This document shows, in pieces, positions 39,701 through 49,317 of a stretch of DNA of 64,000 nucleotides. The stretch spans positions 5,134,622 to 5,198,621 of the forward strand of contig NW_025813484.1 of assembly GCF_021976095.1 (NCBI RefSeq), written 5' to 3'. Origin of the DNA: Xenia sp. Carnegie-2017 (Eukaryota; Cnidaria; Anthozoa; Malacalcyonacea; Xeniidae). Position numbers and translations under genes: made by a program. The notes under the pieces were generated by a model. That model did no database searches. It was not told the origin of the DNA and was given only the letters and a program-made list of their open reading frames with translations. Position 1 is the first letter of the stretch, and every line of letters begins with the position of its first letter.

Positions 39701-42260
39701 TTGAATTGATTGAGCTACTATGGTTAAGCTGTAAGATCGGTTTGCACTGGTTGATATAAACTCAGCTATGGACCAATCAGCGAAGGCGTTGTACTGCTGT
39801 ATAACTCCAAATGGCGCTCCCTTTCATGGATAAATATCCTGGGTCCATGGTAAATGGTAAATGTCATCGTTCTTCAGTAGCTAGAATTTGCAGGCTTTTT
39901 AAAAATAAACAAATGGCAATAACGATCTTATTCCATCATAGTAATTTTTGAAAAAGCCTTCATATTCTACTGATGAATACATGTATAGTACTAGTCGAAA
40001 CGTTTAGAACAAAATTCCTACTTTTTACAGAGTGTGTCAATTATCTTGTGTTTTACAGAGTGCGTCAATTATTTTGTGTTTTACTAAGTTTGTATTTTGC
40101 AGTCGTAGCTAATACACACATTGTTACCTGTACGTGAATCTCTTTGAAAATTGCTTGAACTATCCTAAGAGCTAATCCCTCTTGAATCGCCTGATAGCTT
40201 ACCTAATTGTAAACATACATGAATAATGTTTGGTAAAGGCAGAAATGAGAAATCGGATGTTATCAGCGTATCAATCCCGAAGTACTATATAAAGTAATAA
40301 TTAATCCTAAAGTACTGCGCTGCATCCCACAATTATCATAACACAAAAAATCGTAATGTTACAAGCGCAGAGAAAGTTGCAAACAATGACTGATGAAAAA
40401 CGCAAAAGAAAAAAAATTCACAAAGAAACTGCAATTTTGTCAAAAAAACCTTTTTTTCTTGGTTACCAGCTCATATTACTTTACATGGAAACATTATAGC
40501 CTTGATAACAGGCTTTTTATACTCACATTGCTTGCTTTTAAATGTTACAATCTGCAGCCCGCAGTAAGAATTAAATGTGCCACATGAAATGTAAAGGCAA
40601 TAAAATGCATTGCAATAAGATAACAAAAATGCATGATCTGGTTTAAATATTCAGCTTCACACCGATACAATAAAAACATACCAAAGCCAGTAAACCAGAA
40701 AAGACGTGAGGAACCACATAGAAATGATCCTTCAGACGATCACAAAAAAAATCCACCAAAACAGTAACTAATAATAAAGTGTAATAACAGTTGTGATTTT
40801 GGAAGAAGTATTTTACAAACAGATAAACTCCCTGTAACCTGCAGCAATCCATTCAGAAACTCAAGTTTATCAATTATTCATGTATGTAGCTTATGAATAT
40901 TTGAAACACTGTTTCAGCCACCAGATTGTTTGTGTGGACAAAAATCCTACAATAGTCTGTGACCTTGTAAATATGAATGTTCAAAATGGCAAAAATTTGT
41001 ATAAGAGTAAAGTGTGCTTAGTCACTAAATTATCATAAGCATACCTTCTTTGTCGAGGAGTTCCTTGGTTACAAGTCGACAAAGCAACAAGGACAGCAGT
41101 TGTGTTCCCTTGCATCTTTTATCTGTTTCTTGATTGGTAAGATAGGGTCTAAAATTGAACAACAATTCAAACATCTCACATTTTACTACAGCCACAATAC
41201 ATCCAAAAGAAAGTTGAGCAATTGTCTTACACAAATAAATGATAGAAACATATATGATATAAATGATGTTGGAAAAAATCGAAAAGTAAATCGTGCAGCA
41301 TTAAAACACAGCACCTTACATTTAATTTTACATTTGTTAGAGGAAAAAATGAGAGTTCAATCACCAACTGACAAGATTGTTTTGTTCCTGATAGTTTGGG
41401 TAGTTGAATCACATATTAAAATGAAATGTAGAATAATTTCTCTATTCAACCCTTTGAAAACATTAATAACTGTGAAGTTATTGTTTGCTATAAAAGGAAA
41501 TCAATTTATTCTGTATAGCAATTGACCTTTATGAAAAAAATGCCTCAATAAATCATATGATTACATTCATTTTCATACAAAGCAAGAATTCATATGATAT
41601 TTATTTTCCAACTACAATTATCAACAATAATAAATGTCTTTCAATTTGATGGTGACCAATGTAAACAAACTTAGTTCATGGTTAATAATATCATGCTTCC
41701 AGATAAATGATCAAATAATCATGCAAATCTATCACATCACATGTATCAAGTGCAAGTCACTAAATCAACAAAATTGTGAGAAGATAAACTTATACAAAAT
41801 GGGCCATTTAGTTATGTTCTGGTATATCACCAGTGATACATAGTGATACACAAGTGATACATTTCTGGGAACGTAACAAAATTGCTATTACTTAAGTGAA
41901 AGGTGCAAAGTCACATACATTATGACCCCTGACACTATCATGTCAGCCTTGCTAACTGTAAGAGTTAGACTAATCTTTGAATCAGAGATAACAAATTAAA
42001 TTCTAACTGATAAAATCAATTTAATAAACATTCAAACAAACGCATAAATTACCCTAACTTTTCCACGATCTGCAATAAATTAACCTCTTTTGAGAGAACA
42101 GCTAGAATTGGAAAATGAGATGTTTCAACGATTGCATATTCAACTCTGATAGAAACTTGCACTTAAGAAAACTTTAACCTTTGTTAAACTTATTGAGGAC
42201 TGCACCGCGTTCTTCCTCCAATTCTTCTTTCATATAATGTTCGATTAGCTCGTCGGCCAT
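24741..42260 (-). CDS. MMS19: MMS19, cytosolic iron-sulfur assembly targeting subunit
   Basis: HEAT-repeat scaffold that with CIAO1 and CIAO2B inserts Fe-S clusters into XPD, DNA polymerases and other nuclear enzymes. Thirty-six minus-strand coding exons, right ends to left ends: 42260-42179, 42101-42053, 41148-41045, 40767-40682, 40202-40128, 39425-39368, 39146-39085, 39010-38947, 38583-38522, 38417-38331, 37572-37498, 37410-37333, 36433-36404, 36327-36271, 36199-36151, 36061-35978, 35063-34993, 34887-34815, 33799-33654, 32801-32740, 32626-32526, 32439-32281, 32185-32120, 31230-31138, 31029-30975, 30926-30886, 29708-29668, 29601-29475, 28928-28819, 28101-28045, 27959-27846, 27770-27698, 27190-27108, 26728-26561, 25432-25373, 24845-24741. 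All junctions are GT-AG; the sum is 2907 nt, 968 aa (human 1030). Landmarks: MADELIEHYM start, DRLKDHF, GYIQAMDGEKDPRNLL, FEVTSCYFPIDFTP, PPNDPHSITREQLIL, LSHIMNGLPKQVLL and the C-terminal CLDDPKRLVRKEAV...NEW. No break is visible. A few human loops are shorter here. Confidence 0.97.
26062..26442. mobile_element. MITE in MMS19 intron
   Basis: Imperfect inverted ends: left aaagcctttcacactatcc, right complement aaggcccgttcacacgatcc. About 380 bp, non-coding, with internal ggatccgact-type repeats. Lies between the MMS19 exons at 25432 and 26561. Confidence 0.55.
26845..26922. repeat. Small palindromic element in MMS19 intron
   Basis: Ends agggcgaaactagaaagc and (complement) agggcgaatctagaacgc form a 78-bp hairpin-like element. 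Related ggggcgaaact sequences occur at about 24191 and 27731. Confidence 0.65.
27215..27650. repeat. Dispersed intronic repeat, copy 1
   Basis: Shares aggttcgtacaa, gaattgcacacaaa, taaagggttaagatacaatttcaactgcactttt and tgacatgtt with 36795-37200 in the same orientation. A roughly 400-bp non-coding family, copied into two introns of the same gene. Confidence 0.7.
28125..28704. mobile_element. MITE in MMS19 intron, longer copy
   Basis: Ends cgttactaactctttcctaa and (complement) cgttactaacttttatgcca. Subterminal tttctcaatttggggatttt is shared with the 251-bp copy at 31685-31935. This copy carries about 330 bp of extra internal sequence. Confidence 0.7.
29795..29960. repeat. Copy of the repeat seen at the left window edge
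   Basis: gatgtttactgtgttt...gcacaggctt and caaaggagacctttggaagaactcgaga match both the inverted 1-53 segment and the direct 218-285 segment. Lies between the MMS19 exons at 29708 and 30886. Confidence 0.6.
30634..30826. mobile_element. Palindromic Penelope-like insertion with 12-bp target duplication
   Basis: Two inverted arms (30634-30690 and 30735-30790, tgtttgtggatgtagatcgt ... complement) carry the terminal sequence of the Penelope-like family of this window. Beyond the right arm is a tail ggattgacataaccgggttc. The 12-mer taagagagtcac is duplicated at 30622-30633 and 30827-30838, so this is a single insertion event. Fossil, non-coding. Confidence 0.75.
31685..31935. mobile_element. MITE in MMS19 intron, shorter copy
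   Basis: Ends cgttcctataactttttcgcctaag and (complement) cgttactaacttttatgttt. Shares tcaattttgggattcttgcc and cgactcaataaat with the 28125-28704 copy. Confidence 0.7.
34230..34345 (-). repeat. Penelope-like terminal repeat fragment
   Basis: The reverse complement reads ttgactctaagagtgactgcc...attgtcgaaacgtcagt and ends ggacgatctacatctacaaac. Same family as 45917-46040, with a changed ribozyme core. In an MMS19 intron. Confidence 0.7.
34455..34813. repeat. Purine-rich microsatellite abutting an MMS19 splice donor
   Basis: Imperfect (agagta/agagc/aaagt)n array on the plus strand, giving a pyrimidine-rich (ctctac)n transcript on the MMS19 sense strand. Its right end runs into the donor of the MMS19 exon 34887-34815 (AAAAG|GTACTC), so the first intronic bases are repeat sequence. 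Confidence 0.9.
36795..37200. repeat. Dispersed intronic repeat, copy 2
   Basis: Partner of 27215-27650: shares gggttcgtacaa, gaattgcacacaaaac, ggttaagatacaatttcagc and gatgacatgttt. Lies between the MMS19 exons at 36433 and 37333. Confidence 0.7.
37649..38280. mobile_element. MITE-like element in MMS19 intron
   Basis: Left end ccgtaaagtctcgaaagtaacc, right end complement cgtggagtgtggaaagtagcc. Subterminal short repeats aactttcaag and tttcaggaaggggg. About 630 bp, non-coding (a 76-codon open frame inside it has no support). Confidence 0.55.
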
Positions 42261-42939
42261 GATCTTTTCTAAATTCTAATAAACTGATCCAGTGAACGGA
42301 CTGGACAGTGGACAGGGACGGTCAAAAAGCACTTCTTGAGGGGTGGGGGGGGGAGAGAGATGATATTTGACATGTAATCTCAACATTTATGTTGTCATAT
42401 CGATTACACAAGTGGTTCATTGTTGAGACAAACCCGATTGCGAATTTTTTTGTGTTGAAAGCATCGGATATTTTTTAATATCTTAAATTTGAGTAAAGTA
42501 AAGTAAATTTAAGTACCGTATTTATACCTCATATGTAAACGCCCATAAAAATATCTTGAGTATTTCTTTATAACAGCGATTTGCCGGACGGAGTGAGAGC
42601 AATTCCTTGTGACTTTAAAATTTTCTTTCTTGTGACTTTATTTTTACGAATTTTATGGCAAGCCATTTCGGAAAAAAGGTGGTCGAGAAAAAAATCTCCT
42701 TTCAGAAAGCAAACCAAACTTGAGAAACACGTGTTTATCATTGAGTATTTGCAGATGGTAGTTCAGTAAAGCGAATATATTGTGAGAAAAAATTCCCGGT
42801 CGAGAAAAAAATCTCGGTCGAGAAAAAATCCCGGTCGAGAAATAAATCTCGGTCAAGAAATAAAATGCAAGTCGTAACAACATAATTCTACTACGTAATT
42901 CGGCAAAATGCATTACTTACAGTACTGACTATAAACAAC
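42261..42939. other. MMS19 upstream region with a short tandem repeat
   Basis: Holds the MMS19 promoter. A 17-bp tandem repeat ggtcgagaaaaaaatctc with about four copies lies at 42796-42862, and a related single unit at 42679. A poly-G tract (ggggtgggggggggg) is at about 42340. No gene recognised. Confidence 0.6.
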
Positions 42940-43134
42940 GGCTTACATTAGAAAGTTGGTATACCAACTTGGAACAAACCCCCCTGAACGGATCACAGCA
43001 ATTACCGGCACCTTACAAACGACTTATTCACAATACAAACAAACGATCAACTAAAAACATTACACTTCACACTAATTCACAATGACAATACACAATTGAC
43101 ACCCACACATTACAAAAAAATACATCACAGCTAA
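42940..43134 (+). repeat. Penelope-like terminal repeat, left half (split by Harbinger)
   Basis: Its complement matches 4970-5110 (gtgaataagt, aagttggtataccaactt, gtgtcaatt). It is separated from its continuation at 45917 by the Harbinger element. Fossil. Confidence 0.7.
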
Positions 43135-43313
43135 AGCCTAGGCCACACCATCGTCCATATTGACGAAAATTAGAACGAAAACTGCCGCAACGAAAACTTT
43201 GAACGAAAACTCGACGAAAATTTCGTTTTCGTGCATATTAGAAGAGTTGAATTTTTGACCTTTTTCGTTGACGAAAACGCATACTATTGGCTAATAATAC
43301 CTTGATAATATTA

Positions 43314-43956
43314 AGCCTAGGCCACACTATCGTCCATATCGACGAAAATTAGAACGAAAACTTCCGCAACGAAAATTTTGAACGAAAACTCGACGAAAAT
43401 TTCGTTTTCGTTCAATATTAGAAGGGTTGAACTTTTGACCTTTTTCGTCAACGAAAACGCATACTATTGGCTAAAAATATCTTGATAATATCAGACTTTG
43501 TTCTCAAACATGGCGGAGTGGCAAGAGGTTTTGATAAATCTGATGCGAGAAAAACCAATTTTGTATGATAAAAGTCACCCGGATTATAAGGACTCGAGGA
43601 ACAAGAAAAGAAATCACTGGCAAGATGTTTTAGATGAATTTAATAAAATTACGGACTTGGCGTGGGATAGTGAGTATTATTGATAGTCCGCCGACAAACT
43701 TTTTATATCAAATCATTCATTTCCATTACTTTTTAATCATTTTAGCAGTAACTTTTTCTTAAGAAGAGGTAATCTTTTTCTTTTAGAGATCGCCATTGTT
43801 TCTAATCCGTCAAAAATGCCGCTTGCTTATTGGCCAATAATGTTTTGGCTTTGCAAACATGCTTGAAATTTTTCGTCGTGTCTGGCATGCATTTCGTGCA
43901 CGAATTTTCGTTTCGTTTTCGTTTTCGTCAATATAGACGATAGTGTGGCCCAGGCT
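43314..43956 (+). mobile_element. Non-autonomous Harbinger copy E1 inserted in E2
   Basis: Same inverted ends as E2, TTA duplicated at 43311-43313 and 43957-43959. It carries only the first MADF exon (43507-43683), nearly identical to that of E2, then jumps to right-end sequence. It is an internally deleted sibling, inserted just upstream of the E2 start codon. Confidence 0.9.
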
Positions 43957-43976
43957 TTAGACTTTGTACTCAAACA

Positions 43977-44790
43977 TGGCGGAGTGGCAAGAGGTTTTGA
44001 TAAATCTGATGCGAGAAAAACCAATTTTGTATGATAAAAGTCACCCGGATTATAAGGACTCGAGGAACAAGAAAAGAAATCACTGTCAAGATGTTTTAGA
44101 TGAATTTAATAAAATTACGGACTTGGCGTGGGATAGTGAGTATTATTGATAGTCCGCCGACACACTTTTTATATCAAATGATGCATTTCCATTACTTTTT
44201 AAACATTTTACAGTTGATACTATTATGAAAAAGTGGGCTAATCTGCGTGATTCATTCATGGAGTACAATAGACAGTACGATCTTAGAAGAGCTAGTGGTG
44301 CTGCTGCCACTGACGAGCCGAATTGGAAATGGTGGCGACACTTTGATTGGTATTTGTATTTTAACAGAAAAAGAAGGTTTGCTCTTTGTTTAATATCATT
44401 TCAATTTTTTAATTATACAGGAAGTTCATTTAATTTTTTAACTACAGCACGTCATCTAATCTACATAAACGAACAAATGCGCCTTCTCCAGTCAATAAAT
44501 TGGATGTATTAAATACTCCAACAACCTTTCCTGCGATTACATCAGCTCAGTCATCAAACGAACCATCTACATCATCATCTCTTGTAAACTCACCCAGTTT
44601 ACCCTCACCCATACCTTCACCATCACCATCAATAACAACACCAACTTCAACAGCTCCAACACTTGCACAAAAAACCAAGAAAGCATGCAAGTGGAAAAAC
44701 TCCATGGATTATGATGAGATGCTTAAGTCCATTGACCAGCAGTTGAATCATGAGGACAAATGGCATGGGGTTCCCAGTTTCATGAGGTAG
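43977..44790 (+). CDS. MADF-domain DNA-binding protein of Harbinger E2
   Basis: Harbinger elements encode a Myb/MADF-type protein that helps the transposase enter the nucleus and bind the ends. Exon 1 starts MAEWQEVLINLMREKPILYD and ends at GGGATA|GTGAGT near 44138. Exon 2, after ttttacag at about 44213, reads VDTIMKKWANLRDSF...EPNWKWWRHFDW. A third part is Ser/Pro-rich (44500-44640) and ends with MDYDEMLKSIDQQLNHEDK. The joins of the later parts are not certain. The element copy also has an intact duplicate of exon 1 in E1. Confidence 0.75.
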
Positions 44791-44989
44791 ACGGACCAGT
44801 GCTGGAAGATTTATCTGTCCAAGAAAAGATGAAAACATGTTAATATTTTACGCAAGCTTGCCAGTGCAAGATTGGGGTGCCAATAAATTGGAATGAATTT
44901 CCAATTTTACTAGAACCATTCATCTTGATTTAATAAGACAAATCTTAAGTTAGCAAAATGATATTATTTGAAGTTTCTCTCTTCTTATT

Positions 44990-45840
44990 ATTTAAAGAAA
45001 CATAACATAAAAGCACAATACTTGGAATGACATACCTAATAAAAAAGCTTTTCCAAATTCTGATACTTCAAATGTGCCATCATCACTTTGACTACCAGCT
45101 TAACCAATATCTACCAAGGTGAATTTGTAGTTTGCATCACAAACAGCTAAGAGAACTATGCTTTCCCTTTGCTTATAGTTGTGAAATTCTGATCCACTGT
45201 GTTTTGGCTGAGAAGATTGGCGTCGACGGAAAGGAGAATGCTTAGGATGATGTGTGGTGTAACGTTGATGGATAGGATTCGAAGTGAAGAGATTAGAGAA
45301 AGAGTTGGTGTTGAGTGTATCGAGAATTGGGTAAGGCGCCAGCGTTTGAGGTGGTTTGGGCATGTGGAAAGGAGGGAAGAAAGTGCTGAAATTCGTAGAA
45401 CGTTGCATATGAATGTTGATGGAGTCCGCAAACGAGGTAGACCGAGAAAGAGATGGATGGATGCTGTGAACAGTGATATGAAGGCGATGGGTATAACGAG
45501 AGATATGGCGAGAGATAGAGACGTTTGGCGTGGAAAAATTCATGGACCGGTCAACCCCCCTAGCGGGGATTAATACTGGCTGGTATATAAATGTTGTTTG
45601 TTTGTTTGTTTTGTTTGTGTTTTGGCTTCTGGATAGATACATGCTTCCCATCGATGCTTCCAATACAATTTGGAACATTCCACCTTTCAAAACTATTGTG
45701 TACACAAATTTTATACCCGTGTCATATTTTATTTTATATAGCATAGTTTGATTGTAATTAGTTAGATTTTAGGAGGGCCACTGGTTTACCAAATTAACTA
45801 AATTAACATTCCACACGTCAAGCACTTACCCTTTGGCAAT
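44990..45840 (-). pseudogene. Harbinger E2 transposase remnant, split by a LINE
   Basis: On the minus strand, [17 protein letters not shown] (first catalytic Asp) lies right of 45627. After the LINE comes [20 protein letters not shown] and [13 protein letters not shown], then a stop and AGSQSDDGTFEVSEFGKAF. These match the transposase at 58172-59424 (ALDGKHVVMQ, SGSMFFNYKK). The protein is interrupted by the LINE, an in-frame stop and loss of its C-terminal half (the part after the EFGKAF region is absent). Confidence 0.9.
45210..45615 (+). mobile_element. 5'-truncated LINE with target-site duplication
   Basis: Encodes only the C-terminal tail of a non-LTR reverse transcriptase: [30 protein letters not shown] and [15 protein letters not shown], to a stop at 45573. 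A short 3' region ends in (gttt)n. The 12-mer tgtgttttggct flanks it (45198-45209 and 45616-45627). It landed in the transposase gene of E2. Confidence 0.92.
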
Positions 45841-45916
45841 TTCTTTGGAAATTTCGTGCACGAATTTTCGTTTCGTTTTCGTTTTCGTCAATATAGACGA
45901 TAGTGTGGCCCAGGCT

Positions 45917-46040
45917 TTACTCCTCATTTGACTCTGAAGATGACTACCGCTAAGGTTGTCGAAACGTCAGTCAACAACAACAAAAACAGTTCTTCTCAGG
46001 ACTATACCAACCTGGACGATCTACATTTACAAACATAATT
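45917..46040 (+). repeat. Penelope-like terminal repeat, right half
   Basis: Continuation of 42940-43134 across the Harbinger insertion. Contains the hammerhead-like motif, then ggacgatctacatttacaaa shared with the copies at 4800, 30634 and 34230. Confidence 0.8.
45928..45974 (+). ncRNA. Hammerhead ribozyme motif (type I, minimal helix III)
   Basis: Reading 5' to 3': helix I strand TTGACT (45928-45933), core CTGAAGA (45934-45940), helix II GAC-t-ACC, loop, GGT-t-GTC, core GAAA (45961-45964), a two-pair ACGT helix III, cleavage triplet GTC (45966-45968), then AGTCAA, the perfect complement of helix I (45969-45974). Penelope-like elements are known to carry hammerheads of this minimal form, thought to work as dimers. 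Confidence 0.7.
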
Positions 46041-46152
46041 CTATACGTCATCAGGCTAGGTCGTGTCAAGTTGCAAGAGAGAGCACACAATTGCGCAAGT
46101 TAGCTACTTGCATAGAATAGAGAATAATAGAAGGGCAACTCGCAGGTGAAAC

Positions 46153-46196
46153 CATTGAGTTCTATAATAACTCAATGGTTATTATAGAACTCAATG
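46153..46196. mobile_element. 44-bp hairpin remnant of a P-type element
   Basis: Consists of the terminal 19 bp of element C (cattgagttctataataac), the hexamer tcaatg and the inverted 19 bp, flanked on both sides by ggtgaaac (46145-46152 and 46197-46204). All internal sequence is gone. Confidence 0.85.
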
Positions 46197-46204
46197 GGTG
46201 AAAC

Positions 46205-47975
46205 CAGAGCCCTCTATAGTATAAGAGTTGGGACAAACGGTCTGGGGCGAGCGCGGAGCCGCCATTTTGGTTCCTACTTGCAAAGTGAAACTATAATAAT
46301 ACTATTGGAAATTGGGTTTATATGCAAAAGAAGAAAGCAATTTAAGCTTATTCCATGGTAGTATCAAATATATTAGGAATCATAGCAAGCTCTTTGCGTT
46401 TTTTAACGATTTGCGGCAGACCTGATTTAATTTCATTGGTTTGAGCTTCGTTTGCGGTTTACTAGTTCGTGCTTCAAATTGATCGTGACCCATTGTAAGA
46501 AGTATTTTTCGTACGTGAACGTGTTTTCTCGGCTTATGTTCCGACTCTGTAACAAGTTTTCAAGATCTTTAAGCTTGGTGGCAAGCGGCAATGTTATCCT
46601 GGCATCAGTGTTATCAAATACTTGGACAAGACTTTGTTCGAAACTTCGAATCATAGTAATCATGCAGATTTGGTCCGGAGAGATTTGTGTTCAAGATTTG
46701 TAACAATTTAATGCGAGTGAGTGGTTTATGCCCCCCAATTTAATCCAAGCATGATATTTTTTATTCTGAAAGATGACAGACTTATTTACTTTTTAGTTAT
46801 TGAAATATGCAATGATTTGACCAAGATGCATTTGGCCTTAAATGTTTTATTCCTTTATATGAAGTTATTTCGCCTTTATCACTTTATAAAGAATTAAAGT
46901 TTATTTCTAATAAAGTTTGTTATGGATTCTGCTGAAAATTTTGGTGAAGCATTACTTTAAAATGAATACATTATTTCTATAACATGAAACATTTCTGTTG
47001 TTGAAGAACAGTCTGTTTGCTATAAATGGTACTGTTTGTAGTCTTTTATACAGCATATGAGTCTGATCCAATCTTTAATTTAGCAAAGAGTTAAATTTAT
47101 TGGTTGAGGAATGACAAAACTTCTATATGTGTTTAATGATCAAACAGGGGTGTGTTGGAGGGAGCTCAGCCCCGTTTGTTCAAATTCTATGCCTTGTATT
47201 GCCAGTGAAATATATATATCAAAAAGCTAGCAGCACCTAAATATATATCAGAAAGCCAGCAATATTTTAATATATATGAGAAAGGCAGCAACAGTTGTAA
47301 TATACATTAAAAAGCCCAAATAGCTGAAATTATGGAGATATGCCTCTGTGATCTTATAAACCAAAACCTACAATTAAAATATCATCAACAAGTCTAGAAG
47401 AGAAGTAATGTTCTACTTTGAGCTACAGAAGTAGGTACATTTGTACAATTCAATACCAAAATATATTGTACTCAGCTGTTTCAGTGAATATCCTAATTAT
47501 AATTACTTCATTTTAAATGATGAACTAAAATACAAAATACAACATGGAAAATCATAAGAGTTTCTGTGATTTGGTGTAGTTGTTTTAGTGTGGAAGTGGC
47601 TGAGAATTGAGAGGTTTGTAGATTGAGCAATTTCAGAACATAATGAGAAATCATCTTCGATTAAAAACAAGCTTTGGAGTAAGAAAACTATTGAAACTGC
47701 ATCAGCACGAACTTTGCAATGTTATTTGGCCCAAAATGTTTCTCTACTTGAGTTAAGTTAATTCAACCTTATATCAAAAGCAGTTCAGCACAATCACCAT
47801 ACGCATTCAAATTTCGTAAGTTCGACGTAAAGCATTTCTTTCATTTTTTTCACAATCCTAAAATTTCAGATCTAGGGAAATGGCGGAAATTGATCAGGTG
47901 ATCAATATTGCCCAATCAACGTAAGCTAAACGGATAACAATAGATGTCCCAACTCTTATACTATAGAGGGCTCTG
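46205..47975. mobile_element. hAT-like non-autonomous element (element B)
   Basis: 1771 bp with perfect 30-bp inverted ends starting cagagccctctatagtataa. The CAGAG start and the 8-bp duplication (ggtgaaac, 46197-46204 and 47976-47983) fit the hAT superfamily. No transposase frame: it is AT-rich, with a repeated atatatatca-gaaag motif near 47215-47320. The subterminal acggtctggggcgagcgcgg also occurs at about 23295. Confidence 0.85.
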
Positions 47976-48222
47976 GGTGAAACCATTGAGTTCTATAATA
48001 ACTGGAGCGGCTATCTTTACTGGGGCGAGGTCGCCAATAAAATGGCGGCCAACGGACGTATTTCCGCTGAAATGATCGCTTTGCAGAAAAATAATATTCT
48101 CGACCTCCCCCGGATTGATGTTATTGATTTTCCCGCCTTCAGTTGAAAATTTCAAATTCAATTGCGAGCTGTATGATAAATAAACAATATTTTTCAAGGC
48201 CAAAACAATATTTTTTTCAAAA

Positions 48223-48735
48223 ATGCCTAATCGATGTTCAATCGTAGAATGTCGTAATGTTGACAACACGAAGGACATCGCTTTTCACAGGTGAGTTATT
48301 CGCTTATATTGTTTGTTCCTTAAAGATTGAATCGGCATTTATACAATTGAAAGCCCCAAAATCTGTTAGGCCTTATGAAAAAAAATTCTCTTAAATACTG
48401 CATACACTGATGTTTTCATGTGTGTTTTTTTACAAAATTCAACAATTTTTTTTATTTATTTGTTGAATCAACGCATGAAGCAATAAATTTACTAATCTAT
48501 TTCAAATAGTTTTCCTGACGAAGAAAAAAACCCTGCACTTTTTTCGGAATGGGTAAATAGTATAAAGAAATGGTCGCCTCTCACAGTTCTAACTAAGTGG
48601 AGCAGAGTTTGCTCAGATCATTTTTCCGATAGCATGAAGAGAACAACAGGTAACAAAGTGTGTCTAGAAGATAGTGCCGTGCCCACATTATTTCAACAGG
48701 TGCAGGATGTTGAATGCACGGAGAGCACTGAAAAG
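48223..48735 (+). CDS. THAP-domain protein exons of element C
   Basis: Exons 48223-48290 and 48510-48735, joined as CACAG|gtgagt ... caaatag|TTTT. The protein starts MPNRCSIVECRNVDNTKD, then FPDEEK, RVCSDHFSDS and ends the domain with AVPTLF. It has the C2CH cysteines and histidine and the AVPTLF box of THAP DNA-binding domains, which in P-type transposons recognise the element ends. A donor (AAAAG|gtgagt) at 48736 shows that further exons follow, perhaps those at 49318 and 49590. Confidence 0.85.
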
Positions 48736-49317
48736 GTGAGTGGTCATTTTTCTATTCATGATCACTCATATTGTCTTAAGTCTCCCAGGAGTAAAAAATT
48801 TGTTTTTGTTTTGAAAACTGAAAATCACTCAAATAGTTCAATTGCATTCAAAACAGGTCAGGAAACTGAAGAGGAATATAACGAAAATGCAAGTGTGTAT
48901 TTAGCCAAAAATGGTTATACTGTTTAATGATTGTTTTTTGCTTTATTACACAATACAACAATGCATCAAAATGTGCTAAAAATCTACTACTATTTGAGGT
49001 GGCTCCAATTCTGAAAACCAAAAAAATAAAGAAGGTAAACAGTGCTTTGTATACAATACTGTTCTCATTCATATATGATATATGCCCATCAGCTCTCTCA
49101 TGATACTTTTGTCTTTTCACCAAGAGTCTTTTAACCTGAAATTTAATCATACACATAACAAATCAAACAGCACCTAACAAACGATTTGTTTATTTAGAAA
49201 GCAATGTCGAAGCAAAAAGTTCATTTAAAGGTGTGGTATAGTGTATACATGTACTAATTGCCTTTGATGCCTGGCTGATAATTGCCATTGCTTTTTAATG
49301 AAGGAAGATGTTATAAT

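Larger units (their letters stand above)
43135..45916 (+). mobile_element. PIF/Harbinger element E2 with nested insertions
   Basis: Ends agcctaggccacaccatcg and (complement) agcctgggccacactatcg, about 40 bp, with gaaaacg-rich subterminal repeats. Flanks are TAA and TTA. It carries a MADF-type gene (plus) and a transposase (minus). It received a second Harbinger element (43314-43956) and a LINE (45210-45615), so it is a broken copy. Confidence 0.9.

Noticed and set aside
41100-41525. 141-codon plus-strand open frame
   Set aside because: Antisense to an MMS19 exon (41148-41045) and its intron. No family match.
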